From the NCBI GenBank assembly GCA_023634235.1, contig JAMKCF010000020.1, positions 1,364,001 through 1,428,000 on the forward strand: a stretch of DNA of 64,000 nt, in the 5' to 3' direction. Both the position numbers and the translations under genes were made by a program. Of the stretch, positions 24,292 to 39,382 are shown one piece after another. Origin of the DNA: Pisaster brevispinus. Its lineage: Eukaryota; Echinodermata; Asteroidea; Forcipulatida; Asteriidae. The notes beneath the pieces were generated by a model. The model ran no database searches. It was not told where the DNA came from and saw only the letters and a list, made by a program, of their open reading frames with translations. Each line of letters begins with the position of its first letter. Positions within the stretch are counted from its first letter, which is position 1.

Positions 24292-27200
24292 CTACTGTGG
24301 TGGTGTGGACCCCTGCTCCTTTTCATCAGAATCTACAGTTGTGTGTCTATGGTGTACTGACCATAAAGCTGGCATAAACTGCGGCTTCATGGTCTCCAGG
24401 AACTGCTGTCTCCATCTTTTCTCAAATTTCTCAATCCCATGTTGTTCTTTCATCAGCAAGGTCACAACCTTGCTCCCATGCGAACCTTGAAACTCCTCAT
24501 TCTCACATTTAACATTAATGGTGAGTGTTTCATCAATGATTTCACCACTCACTTCTTCAACATTCCAAAATTCAGACAATACTTTCTCCAACTCATTGAC
24601 CCGCTGCTCAGGGAGCTTTCCAACCTTCATGTGACGCTTGAGTGCCTTTGCAGCGGAGCGAACTTTGAGTCTCATTGGGTCCTCACTAAAAGGAGCATTA
24701 GTTGAGTTTGTGATCGGTGCATCATATTCCACAGTGAGTTGATTACGTATGATACGATCATAGCTTGAGCTCAGCTGATGACATGACAGGCAGAGTAAAA
24801 CGACATCATGTGATGTGTGTTTCTTGTTCACCTCAGGAAAGTGTCTGAAATATAAATATTTTATGAGTAAACTGTAAACATTTCGTTTGACCGCCAAGCT
24901 TGACCAGTGACAAGAGGCAAATTTTGAGTAATCGCAAAATATGAATGCAGATGTAGACCAATCTGATCAGAAGAGAGTTCAAAACTGTAAATCTTCAACA
25001 GTACAGTAGTTACTGCAAGTAATACTAAAAAGTCTTCTTTTTGAACAAAAACAAAAACAAACATAACATTTTTCTAAATTTACAATTTGACAAGTGACCC
25101 ACCCCTTTCAAAAATAAATAATGATGTTTTGAAAACTATTTTTAAAGCCAACCATATCATGACCAGCCAATTGGGTGTTTAGTCCCTTTTCTGCTTAAAA
25201 GCAGCTCTACGGGGTTGGACCCTGAGCTTTAGAATGTGAGGGTGGTGGGTTCCAACCCAACCCTGCTATTATGCCTGGGGGTGTTGGGTTCCAACCCAAC
25301 CCTGCTATTATGCCTGGGGGTGTTGGGTTCCAATCCAACCCTGCTATTATGCCTGGGGGTGTTGGGTTCCAATCCAGCCCTGCTATTATGCCTGGGGGTG
25401 TTGGGTTCCAATCCAGCCCTGCTATTATGCCTGGGGGTGTTGGGTTCCAACCCAACCCTGCTATTATGCCTGGGGGTGTTGGGTTCCAATCCAGCCCTGC
25501 TATTATGCCTGGGGGTGTTGGGTTCCAATCCAGCCCTGCTATTATGCCTGGGGGTGTTGGGTTCCAACCCAACCCTGCTATTATGCCTGGGGGTGTTGGG
25601 TTCCAATCCAGCCCTGCTATTATGCCTGGGGGTGTTGGGTTCCAACCCAACCCTGCTATTATGCCTGGGGGTGTTGGGTTCCAACCCAACCCTGCTATTA
25701 TGCCTGGGGGTGTTGGGTTCCAATCCAGCCCTGCTATTATGCCTGGGTGTGTTGGGTTCCAACCCAGCCCTGCTATTATGCCTGGGGTGTTGGGTTCCAA
25801 CCCAACCCTGCTAATGAGCGTGGGTCTTTTGAGCAGGACACAGGAGAGTAAACAGTGCTTTACACATTGGTGTAAGGTAAAATCCAAGTCACATACCTTC
25901 GATATTCATGAGGGACGATATTCTTCCTGATGTAGGAGTCTTCACTGCCGCACACTACACACATATTAGCCTTATCCTGTAAATAATAAGCTCGATCTAA
26001 TCCAGGCATTCCTGAAGGCTCAAACTTTAATCTCACTGTGAACGGTTCTTGACATTCAAACTCTCCAATACCCTTCTTAATGTACCATTCAGCTTTCTGT
26101 CGATGACATGTGCAGAGTAGTTCACCATTAGGTGCAATTAATCGACAATTGTGATACATCTGAGTTTGGCGAGGTTTATAAGCATTGCTTGTTTTGGTTG
26201 TTGACTTGATCTGTTCAGTCAATACAACATTAGTATTGGTTTTCCTTTCTGTTGCTTTAGTTTTATATTTGACATCTAGAAGTCCCTGGCACATTGAGCC
26301 AACTTGACTCCAGAGATTCTCATCTGCTCTGTCAGGGAGATTGCCAAACTTTGCTTGTAATATTGAAAGGAAGATGTCTATAGCTACCAAGACATCTTGG
26401 GCTCCATATCGGATCTGATGTGAAGACATCACCTCAGCCTCCCAGTCACCGCAGCGAACATTCTCTGACTTATCCAATGTCTTCTGCAGAAAAATGTCTG
26501 CAAGATTCTTGAGGCTTCCAGTGAACTTTGATCTCAGGTCACGGGGCATGTGCCGAGAGGCAAGATGTCGGAGGTCAAGACAGCCTTTTGTTGGGAGGTG
26601 ATGGTCAGTAAGTAGGTGGTTTGCATCATCAAGAACAGCCACGCCCACTTTCAAAATACTGTAATTAATATAAAATTATCTACATTAAAAACAAAAATTC
26701 TTCTTTCCTTTGGAGGGAGTGGTTTTACATATATTTATTTTAAAAATTGCTGTTTCTTAAACCATGAAATTGATAAAAATAGTAAACAAGATTTAAAATG
26801 TGCACACATGTAATGATACACACACATGTACATTATTTTCAAATGGGGGCAAAAACCTTTTCAATCACTTCCCAATTTGAAAATAGTGTCCAGTATTACA
26901 TCTCTATCCCATCTGTGCAAGGTACTTCTTTTCTTTTTTTTAACTTTTTGGAACGACCCGAAATCATTTATTTGTTAGGGGGAATATCATTGGCACAATG
27001 AAAACCCTATCAACAACAAATGTTCCCATAAATTGCAGCAGGATTTTTTGTCCTCTTTTGAGAAACTATGGAATGTCTTCACCGTGAATAGGCCAAACCT
27101 TGGGTGTAAGCCATGGCCGATAAACACTGTGTGTTGCATCACAGTTTTGCGCATTATAGTGAATTGGTTAAATGTTTTGATTATGTGACCAAGCATACCA

Positions 27201-28026
27201 CATCTTTGAGAAACAAACCTTTTATTTGCAAGAAGATCTCTTAAACTCTGTGGTAGACTCATGTTGTCTAATTTACAGAGACGTATCAGGACAGAGTACC
27301 CACTGATTGTAGCTAACTGCAACAGAGCAATTGGGCGGCGCTTACCAGATCTCTCCCTGCACCATTCACAATCTAAACTAATCACCTACACAGAGAAGAA
27401 AGTATACATTTATCATTTGTCAGCATTTTCGTTCTTGTGGAGTTTCATTCAGGAAGACTTACTTTGGATTACAGTCTCCTCCCCCCAAACAGAGCTGCCA
27501 ACATTTGCACCTTGGAATCAGGAAGATTTTTGACAAAAATCAGGAAGATATTTAGAATTACATTCAACATTATGGGGAAAAAAGTTCCACAATTCAAATC
27601 TGTTAATCAGAATGGGGAGAGATTGATTATTTTCAGGGAACTTTCTGCAGAATCAGGGAGAGTTGACAGCTCTGTATGAACTTCGGACCAAATCTTGCTA
27701 TTGCATAACTGGTTATCACAATAAGTGATTACATAGTGATGGTTACAGCAAGAGCATTTATTTCAAAGTATGCAGCGACCTCTACTCCTTCAGATGACAT
27801 TAATTCAGCCTTGATGGACTCATACCTTAAAACTTGATGTGTCTTCAATGATTCTCGTCATGGCTGTTTCTAAGACATCAATGGTTTCCACGACAACTGC
27901 ATCTTTTTCATAATTAATTCTTGAACGTCTTTGTGGTTTGACCCAATGATAGATGAGGAAGCTGACTAAGGCTGCCCCGACAAGAGAAGCTGCAGCCAGA
28001 GGGAGGTGTAAATGTCTCCCTGACAT
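24292..28026 (-). CDS. EXD2: Exonuclease 3'-5' domain-containing protein 2
   Basis: EXD2 is a DEDDy 3'-5' exonuclease tied in mammals to mitochondrial RNA/translation and to DNA end resection. Coding exons on the minus strand are 28026-27826, 27385-27219, 26658-25897 and 24844-24292; phases join exactly to give 560 aa (human 621). Residues 8-28 form a hydrophobic anchor followed by KPQRRSR, matching the N-terminal membrane segment of the family. Catalytic residues are visible: D72 and E74 in LDCEW, D134 in VLDDANHL, and Y207/D211 in YGAQD. The C-terminal part (LLCTCHRQKAEWYIKKGIGE, MCVVCGSEDSYIRKNIVPHEYRRHFP, VLLCLSCHQ) has the paired cysteines conserved in EXD2. The ATG (MSGRH) follows an in-exon 5' UTR that starts at 28056. 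The linker before the nuclease domain is shorter than in human. A 39-bp minisatellite fills the last intron. Confidence 0.95.
25240..25815. repeat. 39-bp minisatellite in the last EXD2 intron
   Basis: About 14-15 units contain CCTGCTATTATGCCTGGGGG and GTGTTGGGTTCCAA. Two main variants alternate, CCAACCCAACC and CCAATCCAGCC. The unit is 13 codons and has no stop in several frames, so long open frames appear on both strands (for example GVLGSNP on plus and GLEPNTPRHNS on minus). These are artefacts: the array lies between an EXD2 donor (25896) and acceptor (24845). Confidence 0.95.
27490..27676. mobile_element. MITE with AGAGCTGCCAAC ends
   Basis: Begins ACAGAGCTGCCAAC and ends GTTGACAGCTCTGT. 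It lies in an EXD2 intron, contains TCAGGAAGAT direct repeats and has no ORF. Target duplication not resolved. Confidence 0.55.
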
Positions 28027-28271
28027 CACAATGGATCTCTTTGGGTCAAAGGTTGCCTGGCAAAAAAACAACAACGTATAATTAAAGAGGCCGTGTCGTC
28101 ATGATACATGTATGATTGAAACCTCAAGCTCAAGTTGATAAATATCACCAAACCGGCACCACAACTCACATTATTACTAGAATAAGATACAATCTAAAGG
28201 GAGGCCAATCCTAAAGCGACTACCGTACAGCTAAGGCTCTGACTATTGTTCAGTACGGGTGTTGCTAAAGA

Positions 28272-28344
28272 CTAGATGCGATGATCGTAACCCACCATCC
28301 TCGAGACCGTCGGGAGGATGGAGAGTTACGATCATCGCAACTAG
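28272..28344. repeat. Imperfect hairpin palindrome
   Basis: Left arm GCGATGATCGTAAC...CCATCCTC pairs with right arm GAGGATGG...GTTACGATCATCGC across a short GC-rich centre, with CTAG at both outer ends. It lies upstream of EXD2. It may be a foldback element; nothing coding. Confidence 0.7.
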
Positions 28345-28481
28345 CTAAGGACGTCCTATGTACAGTGTACTTCAACGTATAACACAGTGATACAGTCAGT
28401 CATCATTCTTAGCTGTAGCTGTAGCTGCTAACTCAGATACAGCCTGGAGTATTTGTGTGTAGAGAGTAAAATATAAATACA

Positions 28482-28779
28482 CAGGGATGTGATAGGCTCT
28501 GAGCGCAAAGAGCGAAAGCATGCGAGCTCAAAAACTTGCGAGCATGAAGCCCAATATTAACATTTATCTTTGGTTTTAAAAGCCCTACTCTGCAATCTGG
28601 GCGTTATTATATGGTTTTATCTTCATTTTTTTTATGAATTTGATCTTTAAAAAAAAAAATAATAATAATATATATATATTTGGTTTTTTTTTGGGGGGGG
28701 GGAAAAAACAGAATTTCTTTTTTATATAAGGGCAAAAAAACCCGGAATTCCGGTTAAAAACGGAGAAATCACATCCCTG
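28482..28779. mobile_element. CAGGG-ended MITE, copy 2
   Basis: 298 bp, starting CAGGGATGTGATAGGCTC and ending GAAATCACATCCCTG, inverted relative to 10484-10761. AATACA occurs immediately on both sides (28476-28481 and 28780-28785), suggesting a 6-bp target duplication. The interior is homopolymer-rich and non-coding. Confidence 0.7.
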
Positions 28780-29370
28780 AATACAGTAGTATCAAAGACA
28801 TGTAATTGAAGAGATTCACAAACTTACTTGGTGTTACCGTAAACCTTCAATCATAGATTGTCATTTTGAAGTCCAACTTAAATGATAAATATTACAAAAA
28901 CAAAGGCTTTTATAATTCAAAATTGATGTCTTTTGACTTTTGGCAGTTCTTTACTGTTTAATTATCATTATAATCACAATTTTAAAATGTTTAATCAAGC
29001 TGAAAATGATTACTGTTTTTAATAAATATACACATACATTATTTTACAGACACACTGACCATGGACTGATGGAGGAAGGAACTTCCTTCCTCCTCCTCCA
29101 TGCCACATGCATGATGCACTGACCTCCCCTAGTGACACTGGCATGACTGGTGACACAGGCATAGGACACTTTAATTAAATCCAAACTCGTTATTTTAACA
29201 ATTTTTGTTTGGCTGCAAATGAATGACAAATGAACAATGGTGCATGTTCTGAATCTTTACCTGTGTTTGTGTGAAAAAGGAGCTTCGACTGGAGTTGGGG
29301 TAAGCTTATTCCTCCATGGGTAAGTTTTTTAGTGTTGATAATGTTCCTGTGTACATGTACAGTGTGTAGA

Positions 29371-29405
29371 CCACTGATCTCTACACTAAGTGTAGAGATC
29401 AGTGG
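29371..29405. repeat. 35-bp perfect palindrome with flanking TGTAGA repeats
   Basis: Arms CCACTGATCTCTACACT and AGTGTAGAGATCAGTGG are perfectly complementary around one base. TGTAGA flanks it directly on both sides (29365-29370 and 29406-29411). A near-identical unit is at 51869-51903 and a partial one at 48689-48710. Confidence 0.9.
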
Positions 29406-29475
29406 TGTAGACCGAGTGTTCGTCCCCCTTTAATGCACATGTTAACATGTTGTTATAATGTTGACGTGTATTTTT

Positions 29476-29640
29476 AGGTTATGGGGGCGAGCAAGATCAA
29501 ATATTTTAGAGGATGATATACACGAGGTTGATGCTAATTCAACAGTCGGGTTCCCTGATGCAATATACCCGCCTCAGCAGTTACAGAGAGTCTGGGAGCA
29601 ATGTTTAATAGTGAGCGAGCATTTTTCTACGACGTTTTGA
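29476..29640 (+). CDS. Possible exon of unknown gene
   Basis: After an acceptor (TGTATTTTTAG at about 29465-29475) an open frame encodes 54 residues including SNILEDDIHEVDANSTV, GFPDAIYPPQQLQRVWEQC and a TGA stop at 29638-29640. The composition looks protein-like, but I do not recognise the family. A GTGAGC after CTTTAATA could instead be a donor. No partner exon was identified. It could be a terminal exon, a pseudogene piece, or chance. Confidence 0.25.
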   Translation, partial: RLWGRARSNILEDDIHEVDANSTVGFPDAIYPPQQLQRVWEQCLIVSEHFSTTF

Positions 29641-30618
29641 CACAAAAAGAAGTTTTCCCCACAAAAAAAGTTGTAAGTTGTAAGGGTTTTTTCTGATCCC
29701 TCACAAGATTATTTAACTAAATTATGCTTCTATTTTATTAACGTTTAAGTGTTAACATATTTGTACTTATTTTTCAGTGACCGTGTAAAAATGGTAGGTT
29801 ATTGTGGTTATATTCATGTGCATAGATTAGAAAAGTGTGGATGAGTTGCCAAAGTCGTTTATTTCCGACAGAAGGTTTCTCTTTTGTTTGTGTTCAGTTT
29901 TACCGAGTTGGAATAATCCAGACTCTTGAATCCAACAATCCATCGATGATATTTATTTTTTACGCATTATAACAAAACACACAAGATTCTTTTCTCTTTT
30001 TTTTTTGGTTGAAAATTAATTTTTCTTTTTCTTTCTATTTTTTATAAATAAAGTAATTGTTGTTTCATAATCATAGAAATTAATTAATCATTGTGTGTTT
30101 TAACGTTACCTGTTTTGAGTTTTGCTTTTTAAATTTTGTTTTGAGGGGGGAGTGAGTTGGTCGCAAAGGACCATATCATAATCAGCACAACATTGATCAG
30201 TGCCCAATTACATGGCTGTGCTTTACTGTAGTGTAAACAAAGAATCGGTGCTTACGGAAGCAGGGAAATCCTCGCTTGTGTCAAGCCTATTTCACGGGTT
30301 AGCAGGGAATTTTGTTTTGCTTGTGCACGCTTGCGTACTCCACGTTACTAATACTACTACTAGGCATTCTTCACTTACATGCCTAGCACAAAAATTCAGT
30401 GTTGCTTAGTAAAGAGGAGTATGGTAATCGTAAGCGCAAAATTCAGTTGAGTGTTTCTGGTTCATTGCAAGCACCCTTGCTTACAGAATACAGGTTTCCT
30501 CAGGCTTGCAAACTAGACAGTGATTAAGTTCATTTACGAGGCATCCTTGGTTTCATAACCCGAAATATTTAATAATCTTTTGACTTGACCACATTGTTTT
30601 GTTTACTCAGGTTCTAGA

Positions 30619-34556
<3,938 letters not shown>

Positions 34557-34588
34557 GTCATCCTTGATGCAGTCACTCTTAATACTGT

Positions 34589-34594
34589 AAATAA
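34589..34594 (+). terminator. PSMD14 polyadenylation signal
   Basis: AATAAA 33 bp after the TAA stop at 34554-34556. A second AATAAA is at 35205-35210. The proximal site would give a very short 3' UTR. Confidence 0.55.
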
Positions 34595-34599
34595 ACATT

Positions 34600-36174
34600 G
34601 CATTTGTGCATCAGTAGGAAATGTGCTTGAGGAAGAAATATGAAAGCTGTACACGAAGAGACCCAGGACTGGGTACAGAAAGTCTGTCTCCAGACAAAGC
34701 AGGCAGCTGTGTTTAGTCTAACATTTATTCCATGGCTATGTCAAGTAGAAAACAAATCTATGAAAAGTCTTTGTAACTTTCTACTCTCTGGGATAAATCC
34801 AGAAATCTTCAAACAGTTTATCAAGCAGTCCTTATTCACTTCTGATCATCCAAGAGGACATGTGTGTTGAGACAGATGTGTTTTACATTGGAAAAACATC
34901 AAACTCACCAATGGGGTAATAGTGAAACTTCAACTAGTGTCAAGTCTTTACTTAAACACAGGTTAATTTTGAACCTTATTCTGTCGGTAGCTCTTAGTGG
35001 GTGCTGGTGTTTCTTAACCCAAAAGTCAATTAAATTGCTTTTTATTGGAGATTAAAACAACTCCCGTAAGATGAGAGGACATAATTTTGTTAAATGCGAG
35101 TCATAAGTTCATAACACTGTGCTTTCTGCTTTGTCACTAAATTATTTTGCAAAGTTACTTGGAAATGTCCATTTGACCTTGTTTTGGAGGTGTTTTGGTT
35201 AATAAAAAAAAACTCCTTTAAAACGTATTGCATCAAGTAACCCTTGCACTGAAAATGGATTTTGTGGAGTTGTGGAAGAAAATATTGTATTTACAGGAAA
35301 AACAAACTGACAAGCTGAAAAGTTGCATCCATTCTTGAGGACACGTTTGCTATTTAAAATCTCAAACAACAAAATTCATCAGTACACAATTTTGCTTATG
35401 ATGGAAAAGAAAAGAAATGCGAAGAGATTCCCAAAAGTAGTTTCTCTGCCTCAGCTCAAGAAGAAGTTTTGTTCAAAATGTTAATTGACTGGATGTAGTA
35501 ATGACTGTTTTACAATTAATCCTGTAAATTAAATCATTTGTGAACTTGTAATAATTTGTTTCTGATCAGCCTTTTTAATTCCTCTATTTTAAGTTTTCCT
35601 TTAAAAACAATATTATTTATACACAAGTAAGCTAAGATCAAGAGACACTTGAAGTTTAGTCTTGAAGACTATCACTTTGCTAAAAACTCAAGAATCTTAA
35701 GAAACGTTAATATTTTGTGGCTCTTATTTTGTATCCCAGGTTACCAGGCAAAATGTTGTGTATATTAAGGCCTATACAGTTGTTATAAGTGGTATGTACA
35801 CATGTACAATGTACATGTACCACACAGAACAGACTGGTCCTCTGCATTTTTTATTTTTCATACAACACTTGCATATTAAAAGTAATTTGAGTTTGAAAGC
35901 TCCAATAAATTGTGCCCCGTTTTGTCACATTCACTGAATGAAGGTTATATCAAGAAAAATAATATACACAAATAATTTTCAAAAGAAATACAATTCAAAA
36001 TAAAAATGTGCTTCTTAAAAGAAAACAATATATGCTCCCGTAAATTTGCCATACTCCAATCTGCCAATAGCCTTTAAAGACAAAACAAATCTCTGTGTTC
36101 AAACTTAATGAAACAAAGCAATCCGAAAAACATCTGGATATGAGCAACACTGATTGTTTGTTTATTTATTGTTT
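34600..36174. other. Intergenic or 3' UTR sequence after PSMD14
   Basis: AT-rich with no domain-bearing open frame. Contains alternating TGTACATG palindromic runs near 35795-35825 and an AATAAA near 35903. Nothing else is supported. Confidence 0.5.
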
Positions 36175-36312
36175 TCAATATCCCCAACACAATAATGGCC
36201 CACCTTGATGGTTATTGCAGATCATCAGAAATAATCCAATCCCTGTCTGAGCTGCCGTATCAATCTCAGTCATAAAATGGTCCTCTGCTAACCCAAGCCA
36301 CACTTCCATTGA
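36175..36312 (-). CDS. Possible terminal exon of an unidentified minus-strand gene
   Basis: On the minus strand an acceptor (CTATAATCATAG) is followed by an open frame reading MEVWLGLAEDHFMTEIDTAA and then QTGIGLFLMICNNHQGG and PLLCWGY before a TGA at 36177-36175. AATAAATAAA follows within about 15 bases, just where a polyA signal is expected. The residue mix looks like a conserved protein C-terminus. I do not recognise the family and found no upstream exon in phase, so this could be chance. A strong-looking GTGAGT donor on the same strand near 37957 follows sequence with stops in all frames, which would suit a 5' UTR exon. Confidence 0.3.
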   Translation of the reverse strand, partial: SMEVWLGLAEDHFMTEIDTAAQTGIGLFLMICNNHQGGPLLCWGY

Positions 36313-36469
36313 CTATGATTATAGAGAGAGAAAGAGAAAACAAAACAAATTGTGTTAGTTCTTGGGAGGAAACAATGCTGGACAAGTTGGTTAAACTCTT
36401 GTTTAAAACTTTAAAGGAGCAAAAATGGGAACACATCAGTACATGTATGTTGGTTGGAGACTGTAAATA

Positions 36470-36655
36470 CAGTCAACAAAGTAATAAAGAGCGTGTTAAA
36501 GAGGTTCTGCTTACAAAGAGTACATTCTGAAGTCCTGAATCTCATTTCTGCTTTGTGTTTCTTTGTTTTGCTGTCCTCTTATAACAGCATTCCTGTAGTG
36601 TTATAAAGAGGTAATTTGACCAGCAATCGTGTTATTTAAACAAGAGTTGAATGTA
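36470..36655. mobile_element. Short inverted-repeat element, copy 1
   Basis: Inverted relative to 58240-58425: shared blocks include AAGAGCGTGTTAAAGAGGTT, TCCTGAATCTCATTTCTGCT, CTTTGTTTTGCT, CCTCTTATAACA and AAAGAGGTAATTTG. No ORF. It lies upstream of the Schlafen-like gene. Confidence 0.65.
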
Positions 36656-36823
36656 CAATGTTTATATCTTCACTGCTCACATCAGAATTCTTGTAATGAT
36701 GCAATCCCTACTTGATTGCATTAAAAATTAAACAAAACTGAAATCAATTAACATTTACCATTAAATTCAAGAGGCATTAATCAATCACATTAAACTAAAT
36801 AGACAAATCAACTTAATTGCTGC

Positions 36824-37162
36824 CAATGTATATTGGGTTTGCAGTAGAACCATGTGTATACACATGTACATGTATCTACATTGCTGTGTAGATTTGTTCT
36901 TTGGGAACTAGGTCTTGCTTTAATCTACTGCCACGGAGTAGATTTCAGAAATTTGGGAAACTACTTATTAACTTCTACCTAGGTGGAAAGAGGAAATCTG
37001 CAGGAACTACTCGCCGCCCAGGTAGTAGTGAATAAGCAGGACAGTTCTTTTCAGAACTAAGTAGTCTCAATTTCTGAAGCAAGACCTAGTTCCCAAAGAA
37101 CAAATCTACACAACAAAGTAGATACACACATGGTGTTACCACAAACTGAATATACATTGACC
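36824..37162. mobile_element. MITE with ~85-bp terminal inverted repeats
   Basis: Left arm CAATGTATATTGGGTTTG ... GTAGATTTGTTCTTTGGGAA CTAGGTCTTGC pairs with right arm GCAAGACCTAG TTCCCAAAGAACAAATCTAC ... CAAACTGAATATACATTG. Inner arms also pair. About 340 bp and without an ORF. Confidence 0.75.
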
Positions 37163-37529
37163 TCACCATGCAATGCCTTAGGATGAATGTACTGTCAAGT
37201 TGGGACGGAACAAGTATCCATAACCACCTGCCTGTATGTAATTATACAAGGGTCAAACTGTACCAAGTTTATAAAAAAGAATTTAGCTTAAGTGTAGTGG
37301 CTAAGGAAAACAATGGATTCCTGTACACTTGTTTAGGTGAACTCCTTTTATGGGGTCTCTGGGAGCAGTGGCATAACCAGAGGGCAACCCAGCCCCCCCC
37401 CCTTCCCCCAGTCTACTATTTAAACAGCAACTAACTCTTGTTAATGAGTATCAAGTAATAAACCACAAGGGAAACTGACTGGCATGACTGGGTAACTTTT
37501 TTAATAATTTTGGTTTTGAACAAAGAAAA

Positions 37530-37612
37530 ATTGACTGAAGCGGGACTTGAACCAACGACCTTCGGATTAACGTACCGGAGCGCTATCCAGCCCTATGCCT
37601 ATGTTGGGGGTC
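37530..37612 (-). mobile_element. tRNA-like SINE head fragment
   Basis: The minus strand reads GGATAGCGCTCCGG, then GTCGTTGGTTCAAGTCCCGC, a box B with a tRNA-like T arm. A mutated version of the 3' part occurs at 39625-39665 (GAGCGGACTTGAACC). There is no matching 5' acceptor strand, so it is a SINE fragment and not a tRNA gene. Confidence 0.5.
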
Positions 37613-39370
37613 TCCCTAGTCAATATCTTGTTAATAAGTTGAATGTTTGTTTATTAACACAATGCGGACGGCATTGATAATGCTTGTACCTTTTGTTCAT
37701 GCCAGCATTATCTTGCCAGCAACTTTCACTTTTTCAGTTCCCTCTGAAGAAATTAGAAAAACGTTATGGAAATTAAGTTTTAAACCTAATTAAGCTACAA
37801 AACGCGAGGTTTTTATACCAAGCGCGCAAGACTGCTGAGCAGTGATTCTTTGAAAGTAAAGAAAATGGAAGTAAATTATCAAAAGTAAAGATAATTATTA
37901 ATATTACTATCATAATTATTATTTATAAAAGTTAGTAGAGTAGAGTGTCCTTTTCCTAACTCACCCTATCAAACCGTTAATTGACGCAAGCAGTTTTAGA
38001 AATCCTCCATCATCTGATCATCATGATCATCATGATGATCCAAATCCATGCTCCATCTCATCAGACTCAGACAGAGAGTCCAAAAGTAACGACACTTAAT
38101 TCAGACAAATATTTCATCTCTATTGCACAACATTTTCAAAGTGTATTCTATTGATAAAACTTAAGAAAAATAACTATAAAACATTCATCTTTATGCCATG
38201 GTAGCAGTTTAAACACCGGGCCGACGGTCTGCCCATATGTTTTCAAAACATTGAGCCACGGGCGCCGACATGTTTATGTAGTGTCACGCCCACATTTTGA
38301 CCAATCAGCAAGTGGCATGACCAGGGCATGACGTAGGGTTGAGGGCGGAGCTAGCTGGAGCTATCCCGGGATTTTTGAAGACACCATTTTTTAATTGGCA
38401 TGCACTGTCACTTTTGTCAGTGGTCGATTCTGTCACTGTCTCCGTCAGTGTCAGTGTCAGCTACATTCACTACCAATTAATTACCATTCCAACCAACGCT
38501 GTACGTTGTCTTTTACCTCGCAGACCTTCTGACAACTCTGACAAATTCGTGACTGTGAGTATTTAATTAAACCGTCCACCGTCGGCAGCCGCACCCTTGT
38601 TTAGATGCTGAATAGGCTTTGACAAGTACTAACTAGCTGGATAGATGTAGATGTAGATGTTAACTCTCGCCTCATCATGAGTTTTATTTACTTTTAAATA
38701 GTTACGGTCAGACGGTGGTCCGCAGAGACTGAAGCCTTGAACATGTTGAAGGGTGGGCTACAGTACTATTTACTACTATACTATGAAATATGAGTATGCG
38801 GCCTCACTCACTCAGTCACTGCTGCTGAGTGAGCGAGTGCTGTGGGTGGGTTGCTAATGCTGTTAATTAATTAATGTTGTGTTGTATTGTCAAAATGACC
38901 ATGTCCATGGGGTTTGTTGGTCTGCTAAATGTTCCTTCCTCTATGGTCTATCAATAAGAATGCCAATCCACTTCGTATCCAAATAACAAAAATAACCACT
39001 TTTACGTTACACCACCAAGTTTTCTATCTAATCAAAATATGTTTATTTTTGAACCAGCCCGCTGTGACCTGTCTCCAGTTGGGGGGGGGGGGGGGCAGGC
39101 AGCAGTGGAATAGCAAAGGCTTTGGTTTAAATTCAGAATAAAGACAAGAGTAGAGTAAGATTCTTTAGTACAACCACCACCTTCGTTTTGCTTCTAAAGT
39201 GTACCACAGTTTCTTTATTTCTACCTCCATGGTTTTTATATACTTACAACATGTCAAAAATTTCAGGTAATTACACTAGTCAAGTACCAGTATCACCTGT
39301 ACACTAGGGTAACTACAAAAACTGTAAAGATCAACATTGATGTGTGAATTTTCAATGCCATTTTTTTGTT
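37613..39370. other. Upstream region of the Schlafen-like gene
   Basis: Contains a TCATCATGATCATCATGATG microsatellite near 38018 and the candidate leader exon ending at 38554, where GACT is followed by donor GTGAGTATT. That exon plausibly splices to the acceptor at 39373, placing the promoter near 38.2-38.4 kb, where CpG and GC are locally higher. The rest is non-coding. Confidence 0.4.
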
Positions 39371-39382
39371 CAGGAATCTTGA

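Larger units (their letters stand above)
28057..30610. other. Divergent spacer between EXD2 and PSMD14
   Basis: EXD2 (-) and PSMD14 (+) point away from each other, so both promoters and 5' leader exons should lie here; the exon 5' ends at 28056 and 30611 are splice acceptors. The segment holds a hairpin (28272-28344), a CAGGG MITE (28482-28779), a 35-bp palindrome (29371-29405), an unassigned open frame (29476-29640) and a degenerate MITE from about 30200. I could not place either transcription start. Confidence 0.6.

Noticed and set aside
25207..25930. Overlapping long open frames on both strands encoding 13-residue repeats
   Set aside because: They arise from a 39-bp minisatellite inside an EXD2 intron; no splice or start context supports translation.
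37530..37612. tRNA gene on the minus strand
   Set aside because: Only the T-arm half is tRNA-like and a degraded copy sits at 39625; it is a SINE fragment.
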